Below are positions 49,385 to 61,649 of a stretch of DNA of 64,000 nt, in pieces (position 1 is the stretch's first letter; every line of letters starts with the position of its first letter). Under the pieces are notes generated by a model. The model ran no database searches and had not been told where the DNA came from. It saw only the letters and a program-made list of their open reading frames with translations. A program made the position numbers and the translations under genes. The stretch comes from Amyloporia xantha. Lineage: Eukaryota > Basidiomycota > Agaricomycetes > Polyporales > Adustoporiaceae. The DNA lies in assembly GCA_036971615.1 (NCBI GenBank), contig JAYKKR010000011.1, positions 248,001 to 312,000 of the forward strand. Direction: 5' to 3'.

Positions 49385-52303
49385 CTAAATCCGGCGAGCG
49401 CTACGTGCAGCGAAGGGGGTCGGCTCGCGCGTCCCAAAAGTGGCGCGGAACAGCATAGCGTATAGTCTAGCTATGCCCTGTACCGTATCCGTCACAGAGC
49501 CCCCCAGCGTGAGGCGAAGTTCTTCGCGGGAGATGTCATCCAACTCCCACTTGAGCATGATCCGACCGAGGGCCCGCCAGTGACGCCAACGGATGAGTTC
49601 GTCCGGGCTGTCCAAGTACCTCGGTTCGTCGTACGACGGAATGAAGTCCAAACCGGGGCCCCAAATTCGACGTATCGAGTCCCGTAGGTTGGCCCAAACT
49701 TGGGGCTGTTGACGATGCAATGCTTTACGCATAGCTCGATCTCGTTCTGCGGCTAGGCGTTCGAAATCCCTTCGGAAGTGAAAAGCATCGAGTTCCCAAG
49801 CGATGCGGTCCAAGCAATCCGTGTCGACGTCGGTTAACTTCCTGGCTTCCAGGTCGTTTTCATTGAGCCGGCGGTTCGTCGATGCTTTAAGAGCGGTGAC
49901 TGTCATTTTACCGGGTCTAAGCTTGCTCCGCCACTCGCGTCCCGTTTTCGCAGTGCGCTGTCCCGGGAGATAGTTGTTGAATTCCAGGAGGTAATCCTTT
50001 TTGTTCGCTACCCAAGCCAACGCTAGCTCATACGCCGTGATCAGATGCTGACGGAATAGCGTCCCCGGCGGGAGCTCGTAGTGCGTGATTAAGGGGAACC
50101 ATGGCGCGGGCCCGGTCTTTGTTTCGAAGAATTCGTGCGCGGCGAGTAGCGACGTATCAAGCTCGAACTCGTAGTCGAGGTAGGCTTGAAGAGCATCGCC
50201 AGAGTCCACCGGGAGTTGAGTACGTACGGGATAGCCGCGGTGGTCCATGACTACTCGAGCGTCCTGCAAGTCGTCGGGCATCGGATAGTCATCCTCGATG
50301 GGAGACGGTGACTCGGCGGTGGGCTCTGGAGAAGAAGCGGTGGCGAGTGGCGCGGGAGAAGGAAGCCAGGGAGGCGTGGAAGGAGCAGGGCTCTCCAGCG
50401 CCGTGCCTAAACGTTCCGCGAGAGGACGACCGTCCGATAATCGTTCGCGGAGGGCTCGATTTCCCACGGGAAGGCTAGGCGTGGGCGCACGGAGCGCAAG
50501 GCCTCTGTCTTCCGTCAGTCGTTCCGCGAGCGAGATCGGAGGCATACGGGACGAAGAAGCGTGATTTTCTGCTCTTGAGGAACCCGAGACCCAGCGATGA
50601 GGAGATTTGCCTCTAGGAGGAGATCGAGAGAAGTACCGACGGGGTTCGTGCGCCGACACGCGCCGATCCCATTGTTGCGCGAAAAGAACGGGCGGCCATC
50701 GTCCGGGACGAGCAGGACTCCATCGACGCGGAGAGCGAGAGCGAGCGGCCCTCCATCGGTGCGGGGATTGCGAGCGAGGGGGACTCCATCGACGCGGAGA
50801 GCGCGAGCGATAGGAGCTTCTCCCGAAGGCATATGAGTCTTGAGGGCGGTAGTCACGATGGGGCGACCAATACCGTTCAGTTCGAGGGTCCGGGCGTCGT
50901 CGTGGAGATGGAGAGCGTCGTCGGGGAGATGGAGAGCGTCGTCGAGGAATGACCGGGCAGTGCGTCTCCTCGTGGTAGGATCGTCGGAGAGAAGGAGAGT
51001 GTTGCGGCGTCGGTTCCACCAACAATCTCGTGGCTGAGCTCCTTCCTCTCGAATGCTCGTTCGCTCCTGGGCTGTGCGTTGGAGGCGATAGTCGAGGGGA
51101 CGGTAGACGGTCATGCACACTCAAACTTCTTTCTCTGGTCGAAGAGGGACGGAAAAGCGTCCGCTCTTTCACCGGAGAGTCGACCTGGATGAGGTGGTCG
51201 GAACGCGGGGCTTCCTTCGCGGGCGAGGACGGTAGAGGAGCAGTGAACCGAGCGGGAGAAACTGGCTGCGGTGTCGGTCTTTCACAGTTGCGCCACCCCT
51301 CCTCCCAATCGGAAGGCGGTGACTCTTCGCGCTGTCTTTCCATCTCTCGTTTCTCCTCATCCCGTCGCCTCTTAGTTTTCTTCGTCATCCTGCTGCGCGG
51401 CATGGGGTGCTCCTCGTCTTCGTCCCAATAGGTGAGAGATAACCGCGCGTCCATAGGGCGAAGAGGTACGGATAAGGCATGCGGAGGAGGAAGTACCAAT
51501 ATAACTGTGAACCAGACCGGGACGCCAGAGAAGACTAATCGTTTGAGGGTTTCCTCCTCTCGATTGGCGAGCCAGCAACCGATGGCCGGGTTGACGGACA
51601 ACGGCTGAGCAAAATGGCCCGATCGGTAAGCCCCCCAGATATGTTCGTACCAAGAGTAGGCTCGAAGTTCTAGTATGTAGCGTTGGATCGCCGCTATCCC
51701 TTCCCGCTGTTGGAACAGCGACAGCGACGAGTATCCCAAGCTCTTCAAGGACTCGACTTCAGCCAGGTGGAGATCGATGTTCGTGTTGTCGGCTGGTTGA
51801 ATAGCCGCTACAGATGCGAGCTGTCTTTCCCTCTCGAGAAGGGAAATGAGGGCGTCCCAGAACCGTCGTTCGGGCACTCCCTTGCGGTTGGACCAGTTTT
51901 GCGTGCGGAAGGAGATGGGTCTCCCGTGGTCGTTATCCGGTTGTAGGGTGACAAACGCAGGATCGACAAGGCCCTGAGTGGAATGCCGCTCGAAGGCGTA
52001 CGCTCTGTGGGCGGTCGCGCTTACGTACCATCCGGGGTGCATTGTCCATTCGTAGACTCCTCGTCGTCCGTCCGCGTACGTGTGAATCTCGTCGGCGACG
52101 GCAGGAGGTGGTGCCGGTACGTAGTTCGCGTTAGGGGAAACAGCGAACCTACCGTCCGCTAGCTTGAGGTACGACCGAATAGTTCGGTGGCCTTGAAACA
52201 GTCGCCACGCGTCGTCGCGAGCCTTGAGTCGTACGGGCATGTCCTTGACGAGGTCGATAGGAGGGCCCACAGTCGTGTTGTAGTTGACGGGCGCGGTGGT
52301 CAT
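49385..52303 (-). CDS. Retroelement-associated ORF2, Arg/Ser-rich, unknown function
   Basis: A 972-aa ORF that starts 339 bp after the polyprotein stop on the same strand, so it is probably carried by the same retroelement. Residues 1-300 look globular (EWTMHPGWYVSATAHRAYAF, PERRFWDALISLLERERQLA, NPAIGCWLANREEETLKRL). Residues about 310-330 are a strongly basic stretch (MTKKTKRRRDEEKREMERQ). Residues about 440-600 are a Ser/Arg/Pro repeat region (RRSPSPRRR and RSPRRWSP units). The last 270 residues are again globular. From memory, proteins of this layout are common beside Gypsy elements in Agaricomycetes and remain uncharacterised. A nucleic-acid-binding or splicing-factor-like role is only suggested by the RS region. 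The frame is intact. Confidence 0.75.
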   Translation of the reverse strand: MTTAPVNYNTTVGPPIDLVKDMPVRLKARDDAWRLFQGHRTIRSYLKLADGRFAVSPNANYVPAPPPAVADEIHTYADGRRGVYEWTMHPGWYVSATAHRAYAFERHSTQGLVDPAFVTLQPDNDHGRPISFRTQNWSNRKGVPERRFWDALISLLERERQLASVAAIQPADNTNIDLHLAEVESLKSLGYSSLSLFQQREGIAAIQRYILELRAYSWYEHIWGAYRSGHFAQPLSVNPAIGCWLANREEETLKRLVFSGVPVWFTVILVLPPPHALSVPLRPMDARLSLTYWDEDEEHPMPRSRMTKKTKRRRDEEKREMERQREESPPSDWEEGWRNCERPTPQPVSPARFTAPLPSSPAKEAPRSDHLIQVDSPVKERTLFRPSSTRERSLSVHDRLPSPRLSPPTHSPGANEHSRGRSSATRLLVEPTPQHSPSLRRSYHEETHCPVIPRRRSPSPRRRSPSPRRRPDPRTERYWSPHRDYRPQDSYAFGRSSYRSRSPRRWSPPRSQSPHRWRAARSRSPRRWSPARPGRWPPVLFAQQWDRRVSAHEPRRYFSRSPPRGKSPHRWVSGSSRAENHASSSRMPPISLAERLTEDRGLALRAPTPSLPVGNRALRERLSDGRPLAERLGTALESPAPSTPPWLPSPAPLATASSPEPTAESPSPIEDDYPMPDDLQDARVVMDHRGYPVRTQLPVDSGDALQAYLDYEFELDTSLLAAHEFFETKTGPAPWFPLITHYELPPGTLFRQHLITAYELALAWVANKKDYLLEFNNYLPGQRTAKTGREWRSKLRPGKMTVTALKASTNRRLNENDLEARKLTDVDTDCLDRIAWELDAFHFRRDFERLAAERDRAMRKALHRQQPQVWANLRDSIRRIWGPGLDFIPSYDEPRYLDSPDELIRWRHWRALGRIMLKWELDDISREELRLTLGGSVTDTVQGIARLYAMLFRATFGTREPTPFAARSARRI

Positions 52304-52642
52304 AGTCGCGGCCAGGGTTGAGAGCGAAGGCTAAGTGTCGAATGGTCGAGCCTGGTCTGGAAACGCAGACGCAAGCAGGCGCTAGTACCAGTAGGCGGAT
52401 TAGTGCAGACGCGAGTGAAGAACACGGCTGGCTCGGTACGTCGAGCGCGGCGCGGACGAAAGGGAGGTATGAAAAGTAGTAAGGAGGAGTTGAAAAGGAA
52501 GAAAATGCAGAGAGGTAACGTGGAAGTCGCGGAAGGTTAGATCACGTGTTCGTGCTTTTCCGAAGTAATCGTAGTATAGTGGGAAAGAAGAGAAGGGGTC
52601 AATTAACTAACAAGTATGTACAGTATGTACGAAAGGAGTTCC

Positions 52643-55600
52643 TTAAGGGAGCCCCTGCTGACGGCGGAACTCTTTTAAGATTTCGTGAGCATTACGCAGG
52701 TCGCGGGCTGTCTGCCAGGTGTCATCGGACGGCCCATAGCCCTTCCAGCGAACCAAGTATTCGACCGCGTTCCTTTTCGTTCGGTTCTTTCGCCAGGCAA
52801 CAATTCGATCCACCTCGTATTCTTCGGAAGCTCGCCATTCAGAGCCGCGAGGATCGGGAATCTGAGGTCTCTCTACGGGTCCTTGGCGATCTACGTCCGG
52901 CTCATGGTATCGCCTGAGATGCTGGATGTTCACTACGGGATGCATAGGATATGTATCAGGGATCGATAGTCGGTAGACTAACGGGTTGATCTTCTCTTGT
53001 ACCGTAAAGGGTCCCAACATTCGTTGTACCAATTTCTTTCCGGTTCCTTTAACGTCGACTAATTCAAGGCTATGGGGGTTAAGCAGCACTTTGCAGCCCA
53101 CTGGGAATATTTCATCGCGCCTCCCTTTATTGTATTGTTGAGCTGCTCTTTGCTGTGCCATAGCGATGGAATCTCTAGCCTTGCGTCGGTGTAGCTCCAT
53201 TCCTAGGAGGAAATCGTTAGCCAACTCGGTCGGGTGATTCGGTCGGGCTTCGTGCCGATTTTCCTGCGAGAGAAAATCCGAACTCCCCTTCGGGTCGAAG
53301 CCGTAGAGGAGGAAGTAGGGAGAGTAGCCAGTAGTCGAGTGAATTGATGAATTATACGCGTGAGCGAGAGGGTGCAGCCATTTTGCCCAACCCTTGCGAT
53401 CTCCTTGTGTGTAAGCGCGGAGCATAGTTTCCAACTGCTGATTCACGATTTCCGTCTGACCGTCGTGTTGCGGATGGTGAGAGGAGGACAAGCTTAGATG
53501 AATACCCAGCTCCAGAGCCACGTTCCTCCAGAAGTCAGAAGTCCAACGGGCATCGCGATCCGCGATTATATGCTCGGGTATGCCAAATCGATAGATCACC
53601 TGGTCCACGAAGAGCTTGGCGAAGCCTTCCTTAGTGAGGGTTCCTTTACAAGGGAGAAACTGGGCGTGCTTGGTGCAATGGTCGACCGTGACAAAAATGG
53701 TGTCGTATCCCTCCGATTCGGGCAACCCAGTAATGAGATCAAACGAGACCCACTCGTAAGGTCTGTCGGGCACCGGATTGGGCCTCAACAGCCCGGCCTT
53801 CGCCCGATGATCCACTTTGACCTTTTGGCAGACGTCGCAAGACTCCACATAATATTGTACGTCTTGTCTCAAAGAAGGCCAGAAGAACCGCTGATTGATG
53901 CGCAGGGCGAGCTTGAAGGGTCCCTCGTGAGCCGACTCGAAGGGCGAATCGTGTATCCGAGCGAGGAGAGGGAATACTTCCGCACGGGGAACACAAAGAC
54001 GGGCAGGGTCCCGTCCGGAACGGAAGTACAGGAGCTCATCCTCGCCTCGAAAGAAACACTGACCGGCGAAGGGAAGGATGTCTGACTTTCCCGCATTAAT
54101 CCATTTGGTACGGAAGAAAGGGTCTTTTCGATATCCTTCCACGTACTTGTCGCGCAATTCAGAACTGAGGTGAACCAGGATCTTGGTGAAAGAGGTGTCT
54201 TCAGAATGAGTGATTCTTGAGGCCGGGTAAGCGGACGCGCATTGGAGGGTTTGGCCCTCAGACGACTCTCTAGTTTCCAGATTCTCCCCTAGGTTCTTCG
54301 GGGCCGGAGAGGAAGAGCGGATCGCGCTCGTTCCCCAAGGGGAGTTGTTCCTGCGGAGGTCTTGGGATGCTGAACCTACGGAAACGTCTTCGGCCAGAAC
54401 GTCTTCCCATTGGGCTGAAAAGGGCGTAGCTTCCAGCACGTCTTCCCAATTAGCGACGGAGTAAGTCGAGTGGGCCATCTTTCGCGCGGGAGTTTTAGCA
54501 GCTAGCTCTTCTGCCATAGCGGGAATGGCTTGGTCGGTAACGATTGGAGTGGATCGATCGGCCAAAGGAGAATCATGTGGAGGCGGTAACCTGGGAAGAC
54601 GGGACAAAGGGTCGACGTTGGAGTGAACGCGCCCAGCGCGATGTACGATATCTAGATTCGGTAAGTATGCGGCGAAGACGGCCCCCCAGGCGGCCAGCCG
54701 CCGGTTGGCATTTTCATACGTACGAGCCCATTGCAGAGCAGCATGGTCTGTAACCAGAATGACCCTCTCTCCTTCGATGAACGGCTGGAAATGTACTAAT
54801 CCTTCTTTGGCGGCCAGAGCTTCTCTTTCGGTGGCCGAGTAGTTTCGCTCAGCAGGCTTGCAGGATCTGCTCCAATAGGCTACCACTCTTTCCACGGGTA
54901 CGATCGTGTCTTCAAAGTCCGCTTCCCAATGAGCTGGGGAACTTGAATCGTCGAATTTGGCCGAGATGGAGGATACTAGCTTAGGCACGGGGAGATGCGC
55001 GTCGAAAGCCTTCCGTAAGCGGTCGTAGGTACGGGTTCCCTTCAAATCTCGGATCGCGAGAGTTTGAACCTGTTGCAAGCAGCACCCGAGGGCTACGTCG
55101 GAAGCGTCGGAATAGAGACGGTAAATTCCACCGGCTGCGGCGTGGGCCAGAACCGGCGCCGATTGCAAGGCGATCTTGGCTTGTTCCCAAGCGACTTCGC
55201 ACGCGGCAGTCCATTCCCATTTCCGGTCCTTCCGGAGCAGCTCAAACAAGGGAGAGACTATGAAGGAGAAGTACGGGATGTACGCTGAGAAGTACACTAC
55301 CATACCCAAGAAGGTTTGTAGTTCAGATACCTTGTTAGGGCGAGCTAACTGGACTATGGCTTCAACCTTCTCCTCGTGCGTAGAGAATCCAAGTCGGGAA
55401 ACCTTCTGACCTAGTAACAGAATGGACGTGTATCCGAAGTGGCATTTCGACGGGGATAAGGTGATCCCTGCTTCCTCAACTGCCTTGAGGACCAACTCGA
55501 GGTGCTCTACGTGTTCGGACCAAGACTTGGAGAAGACCACGATGTCATCGATATAGACTAAGGTGAATAACCACAAGTACGGGGCTAACACTCCCTGCAT

Positions 55601-58600
55601 AACACGTTGGAACGCAGAAGGACCATTCCGAAGCCCGAAGGGCAAACGTTTGAATTGAAAGAGTCCTCGGTGGGTGCGAAACGCCGTCTTCTCCCTGTCC
55701 TTTTCGGCTACCGTGAGTTGAGTGAATCCTGACAAGGCGTCTAGCGACGTAAGGACTTGGGCCCCTGACAGGGCTTGTAGGATCTCGGACTGCCGCGGAA
55801 TAGGGAATTCGTCAGGAATGGACACAGCATTAAGACGACGGTAGTCCACGCATAGGCGGGGTTTCCCGTTACGATACGCGATCAGTACAGGAGCGGCCCA
55901 AGGACTATGGGACGGCTCGATTACATCCAGAGCCAACCACGAGTCGTGTTGTCGGTCAATCACTTCTCTTTTTGCAGGGGACGCCGAATACATAGGGAGA
56001 GAGACGGGTCGGTTCCCGGGAGGTACTTCGATAGCGACTTCCGTTGGATTATGGCCCAGGCGGCCATCGAATGCGAACGCAGCTTGCCGTCTTTTCAGCA
56101 TGTCAATCAAAGCACTCCTTTCCGCCTCGGGCCACTCGGGTCCGATATCTAGAGTCTGATTGAGGTCGGCGAGAGGATAAACGGTAGGATCTGGAGTTTC
56201 GGCCGTTTTAGGTCCCCAGTGAGTTTCTCCTTCCTCTTTGGCCATTTTCCAACCCTTCTCGGAGGATTCTGGCGGAGGTTCTCCTCCCGCGACGTTCGAG
56301 TTCTCGCTTTCTTTGGCAAGTTGTCCTCGGATGTAAGCTTGCACGGAAAGCGCGTGCGAAGCCAGCTCAGGGGAGGATTTCGAGAACCAATCTTCAGGAG
56401 CCTTGAGTTCACCCAATGCTTCGCCCTTCCGTACTATGTAGGGACGATCCGTAGGATTGGTGACTGGGATGAACGAGTGCTTCTCGTCGATGAGAGTGGG
56501 AGTGGTGAGGAGGAAAGAGCCATCCGGTTGACCCAGCACCGTCTTCTCGACGAACCATTCCGGGTTGCGAGCGAAAGCGACGTCCACGGGGATAGAAGCG
56601 CAGGAGTGCGGAGATATGCGCACGTCCACGGCCGCTCGAGCAGAGGGACGCTCGGCTTTGGCTTGATCCCGCCGTTTTTTATTCTGGTTGCGTCGGTGTG
56701 ATTTAGCCCGTACATAACTGGCCTCGGCTCCTCGTCCATAAACACGCAAATCGGGGCGCTTCTTGGGGGCCGAAGAAGAGGCTGGGATGGTGTATCCGGT
56801 TCTTCCTACGCGGATTGTCGAACCATCTTGCACGCTACGCAAAACACTTAGCTCATAATTGACATGGAAATCCTCACCTAAAAGGAGAGGAGAAGTCATC
56901 CCCGGGACTACATAGCATTCAGCTTGCATTTCTAGGAAATCACCCTCGAAGGTCTCCACGAAGATGGGAACTTGTACGTAACCCGCGATCTTAAAACCGT
57001 TAGTAAGTTGAAATAAATTCATCTTCAAACCTTGCTTTACGGTGGGGCGAGACGTCGAAGGGAGGCTTTCCAAGTAGTCACGGGAAACTAAGGAGATGTC
57101 GGCCCCGGAGTCGGCCCGACATTGAACAGTTGGGTTATCGAAATTTCCGAATCGAACCTGGAAGGAGAGAGCGGAGACTCCGACAGTCGAGTGGCCCGGA
57201 GGGGGATCTCTGACTCGTCGTAGAGGAATCACTTTAGGGGGCGTAGGAGGCGGAAGGTTCCCTGACGCCTTGTGCTCCTCAGTCGTAGGAAGTGGCCTGC
57301 GTTCGTTAGCTTCCGCGCTGGCGACAAACGGAGTATGATCAGCCGGGGATGCGGCAGAACCATCGACGGCCATAGCTTCCGTTAATCGATCGAAGAGACC
57401 ATCCCCTTCCCCCGGCAACTCATCTCCTGGACAGAGGATGGTATAAGGACTATCGTCGGGAAGAAACTCTCCTTGGTCCAGCGTTAACTCAGGGACTTCT
57501 TCACATCGAGCTTGTAAAGCGATCTTGCGTTGTTCTGATTCTACTCGCAAGATTTCTCCTTCGAGCTGACGGCTAGCCGTCCACGACGCGGACCAAAGCG
57601 ATGAATTCTGATTACGGACGTACGCTACAAACGCTACTTCATAGTCTTTGTTATCAGATGGGTCCGTATCGTGCTCGGCCGACAATAAGTTCGCGGATCT
57701 GCGCAAACGATATTCGTTCCAATGCGGGCATTCCCGATCCCAATGATGAGGACTGCCGCATACTCGACAAGGACCGGGAGGAGCGACTTTGCTAACCACG
57801 GAATTGTTCGCGGGGTAAGCGTACCCGCCAGGAGGAGGACGTCGAACCGCGGGGCGTGAATTTCCATCCGATTTCCGAGAAGGGGGGTCCTGCGAAGCTG
57901 CGAAGGCTTCTGGTACCTTATCGGAGGGGAATGTAGTAGCGGACAGGGTAGGAGACCCTAAGACTTCCGACTGGCCAGGGGCTTCGTCGATAAGATCTTG
58001 GAATCCTCCTTCGCCCTCTGCTGCGTAAGCTCTACGGCGGAAGGGGCGAGTTCGGGTTCTAGGCTCAGGTTCGCGCTCTTTGACCACGGAAGAGAAGTTA
58101 GAGTCCAGCGCGGCGAACGCGATAAGCTGGTCCGTTTTGTCCTGGACTTCGGATAGGAACGCGGCGATGGTTACCAGACTGTCCGCAGTCAGAACGGTGG
58201 CCCAGGTAGGTGGCGCGTTCTGGAGAACGGCGGCGATCTCGTCCACAGCGGAGTTAGCACTAGGCGAAACGTGTCGATGATAGAGCAATCGACGTTCAAC
58301 GAAGTCGAGGGGAGTCTCTTGAAGGTGGCCGGGTTGACGGAAACGCTGAACGTCGTAGATGGAGCGCAGCTTCTGTTGGAATTTGTGGGTGAAGAAGTGT
58401 ACACGAATTCCCTCCAACATGGCAGACCAATCCGTCATGTAGGCCAGACGGACTTCGGCGTCGAGTAAGGTCCACCAGCGTTTCGCTCCCTGAGTGAAAC
58501 GAGTAGGAGCGATTCGGGAAATATCTCGAGGCATTGAAGGGCTAAGGTCTGCGAGGACGTTCATATCCCTGATGAAAGCGAGAATCGAGGTGAGCTCTCC

Positions 58601-59568
58601 ATCCCATTCGGGGATCGAATCCTTGGAGTATTTGAGATCGAGTCGAGGAGTCTGTTCTCGCGGCGCCGGGTAATGATTGATGATGATAGTAGGATAACTC
58701 GAAGGGTCCTGAGCTGGCGACGCTCCCGGAGGACCACCACCAGGAGGTCCTCCACCGCCGGGAGGCCCTCCACCGCCGGGAGGTCCTCCACTGCCAGGAG
58801 GTCCTCCGCCGCTGCCTCCGCCGTTACCGGGAGGAGGCCCAGGCGGGCGATACTGCCAAGGAGGATTAGGTGAGCCTTGCGCAGGATGACCAGGCGTTCC
58901 CGGATTCGGTTGGGATGGAGGACGGTTAGCGGGTACGTAGACGTACGGCGTAGGTTTTCGAGCATCGCCGTCCGGAGGCCTCGGCACATTGGCTCGCCGA
59001 CTATGAGAATCGGGGTACGCTGAATGCGCGTAGGGAGCTCGAGAGTGTTCTCCCGGAAGCGATTGGTAGACGGGGGATCCAGGTGGGACAGGTTGAGTTC
59101 GGCTGGCGAACGTCAACTCGGGATCCCCAGAAAGAGAGGTTCGGCCTTCGAACGCTCTCGCAGGGGGCGGAGGAAAACATGAGCTGGCTGACGGTGGGAG
59201 CTCCTTATCCGTCTGTGGGTACACTAAATTTCGGACCGAGTCAAACGCTCGGGTCGCTGGGATCGCGGCCGAGAGCCCTCTCGGGAGAGGGCCGGACTTT
59301 CGACGGGAATGCGCCATGGGATCCCCAGCCATGGAAGGGTCGACGGGATCCACGGATCGCCCTGTCGGGTCCTCGAGCTGAGAGGTCTCTCTTGTTCTCA
59401 CGTCGCCGAACGTGACGCGGCGAGGAGGGTCGTCCGTTTGGGGAGTGCCCAAGTTCCTCCACGGGCCATCAGGTGCTTTCCTCGGAGGCGGGAGCGGGTT
59501 AGCGAGATTAGCGGGCGGCAGTGAGAATCCTGGATTGCCGAAACTGGATCGCTGGACGTAGTTCGCTC
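52643..59568 (-). CDS. Ty3/Gypsy chromovirus-type Gag-Pol polyprotein
   Basis: The ORF is open without a stop from the insertion junction at 59568 to the stop at 52643. Numbering from the Met at 59452 (2269 aa): a Pro/Gly-rich linker lies near 205-245. The Gag capsid-like region is about 260-460 (IPEWDGELTSILAFIRDMN, RFTQGAKRWWTLLD). A CCHC zinc knuckle lies near 561-577 (CRVCGSPHHWDRECPHW). The aspartic protease ADSGADISLV is near 779. Reverse transcriptase is about 1195-1345 (CVDYRRLNAVSIPDEFPIPR, VYIDDIVVFSKS). RNase H is about 1440-1575 (YSDASDVALG, VTDHAALQWA). The integrase has a zinc region near 1830-1870 and the catalytic residues in SFDLITG, ADRDARWTSDFW and DGQTEIVNQ. The C-terminal chromodomain is about 2205-2265 (EYLVRWKGYGPSDDTWQTA). 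All catalytic motifs are present. The N-terminal part is separated by the inserted element. Confidence 0.95.
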
Positions 59569-59929
59569 CAGCTGCTTATGTACTAATGGTGCACCAACTG
59601 ACGGATGGGCCTACGGACGCTTATGCACCAGGCAGCGCTTCTGCCTGCCCGCTGGTGCATCAATTCCTGGGCTACCTCCGGACCCTCCGGGGCCTCCTCC
59701 CTTTCGCCGTAGGGCACCCCCGGCATTACGGCTTATTACTATATGTGGTAACTACAGCTCTGGGTCATTACTTTTATAGTGCAGTATATATTTCGGGCGC
59801 CACAGGCTTACCTGGGCACCGAAAAATGTACGAAAATGGTAATAAAAACATATTTTTATTTTTAATTCAGTAGCTACGGGTACAGCGGTACGGGAATCTA
59901 TATACGGTAATACGTCCAGCGAACGTGCA

Positions 59930-60600
59930 CGGGCGGAGGGAACGGGGTGGCGCGCATGGGCGGGACAGCGTGTATGGCGGGGGCAACGCGTACCAGCGGG
60001 GCAGCGCGTACAATGGGGGCAGGGGCAGCGCATACGGCGGGGGCAGCGTGTACGGCAGGGGCAGCGTGTACGGGCAGGGACGCGCAGCGCGGACAGGCGA
60101 GCGGCCAGCGTGCAGCGGACGAGCGAGCAGCAGATTGGCGAGCAGCGGAAGGGCAGGGGCAGCGTGGACGGTCGGTGGACAGGCGGGGGCAGCGTGTGCG
60201 GGCGGGGACAGCGTGTATGGGCAGGGGCAGCGTGCATGGTGCAGCATGTACGGGCAGCGCAGCGCGCATGGCGCAGCATGGACGGGCGAGCGGCCGGCAA
60301 GCAGCGGACGAGCGAGCAGTGGGCATGCTTACATGCAGCAGACGTGCGAGCGGCGGACGTGCGAGCGGCGGACGTGCAACGGACGGACGTGCAGCAGGGG
60401 TGCACCGGACGGGTGAGCGGCGGGCGTGCTTACATGCAGCGGACGTGCGAGTGGCGGACGTGCTGACGTGCAGCGGACGTGCGAGTGGCGGACGTGCAGC
60501 AGGGGTGCAGCGGACGGGTGAGCGGCGCGGGGCAGCGGTGCAGTGGACGGGCGAGGGGCAAGGCGGACGGACGAGCGGCGCGGGGCAGACGTTGAGGAGC
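59930..60600. repeat. GC-rich minisatellite, left arm
   Basis: Imperfect tandem copies of short units such as GGGGCAGCGTGTACGG and GAGCGGCGGACGTGCA. They give open frames in several phases on both strands. These frames (for example 59947-60684 + and 59898-60713 -) are repeat artefacts, not genes. Confidence 0.8.
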
Positions 60601-61640
60601 AGGGGAGTGGGCAGGGTGTGGGCAGGGTATGGGCCTTGCAGGGATGAATGCTGCTGGGGCTGCAGACAGCCAGTCAGTAACTGAAAAATAGAAAAGAATG
60701 TTAGAAGACTCACTTTATGACGCTGCTCGCGGGCAGCAGCGGGACGTCGTCAGCGTTGTGGACGACGTCGAGGAGACGACCAACGGTGACGCGGCGCCGT
60801 TGGCGCGCATTGCGGGAACAGCCGAAATGCCCGATTTGGGCATGTGGCTGAACTCTTGCTCGTGCTGCTCAGTGAGTACGACGCTCCTGAGCAAATATCT
60901 TCGGTAAATAACCTATAGATAGTAATTAGCATGTATATAATAGTATGTGTTTCAGTTATTTCCATTATTTTCCTCTTCCTCAGGGAGATATAAACAAAAC
61001 ATGTCTATTTAGGCTCCAGAATAGTCAGAAATCGGCATATTTTGGTAAATAGTATGAGCACTAACCTTTGCATTAGTAGTATGAATAAAGCCCAGTAGTA
61101 TAGAGTATATAATTATATCACCTATCCAGATTTGGTGAGGATAGGTAAGCGGGTGCAGCCGCAATGTTCGACACAGCCGTGTAGTAGACTGGCGCACATT
61201 TCGAGCCTCGAGTCGCGCCTGGCTGAGCGCGCCGCCTGATTGGCTGCGCCATGCCTCGGCCGACTCGGGACTCTTCCTGTGCATGCACTCTTCATCGTGC
61301 ATCCCTCAAATTTGGTGAGATTATTCTAATATTACTTCACTGTTCTTATATTAATTTTTAGGAAGATTGGGGCACTATTGAGAGCATAGTAATGCTCTCA
61401 ATAAGTGTAAGACAAATATAAGACGTTTAAGACGCCTTCCACCTTTGGTAAGCCGGCACTTCCCGGACTAAGCTGACGCGTCAGCTTGGTGTCTGCTCGA
61501 CGACGACGACGATGTCGTCGTCGTCGTCCCGCTGCTGCCTGCGAGCAGCGTCCAAAAGTAAGTTCGTTTCGCTTCATTTTGCAGCTTTGTATGTACTGAC
61601 ATCTTGTTGTTTAGTGTCAACGGCGTCCGCACGCCATCGC
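60601..61640. other. Centre of the foldback element
   Basis: The inner arm blocks encode a related stretch on opposite strands (DAARGQQRDVV on + near 60,720 and DAARRQQRDDDDD on - near 61,550). Between them is AT-rich sequence with no long gene. A minus-strand frame at 61009-61302 starts MHDEECMHRKSPESAEAW and has no recognised motif. A hairpin lies at 61376-61403. Confidence 0.45.
61376..61403. repeat. 12-bp stem hairpin in element centre
   Basis: TATTGAGAGCAT (61376-61387) and ATGCTCTCAATA (61392-61403) are exact complements around a 4-bp loop. It lies in the AT-rich centre of the foldback element. Function is unknown. Confidence 0.6.
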
Positions 61641-61649
61641 TTGCCGTCG

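Noticed and set aside
50515..51120. 201-codon minus-strand frame inside ORF2
   Set aside because: Shifted-frame reading of the Arg/Ser repeat DNA.
53498..54085. 195-codon plus-strand frame opposite the Gypsy integrase
   Set aside because: Shadow of the polyprotein reading frame, with no motifs of its own.
59752..60713. Long frames on both strands in the foldback left arm
   Set aside because: Same cause: the inverted counterpart of the minisatellite.
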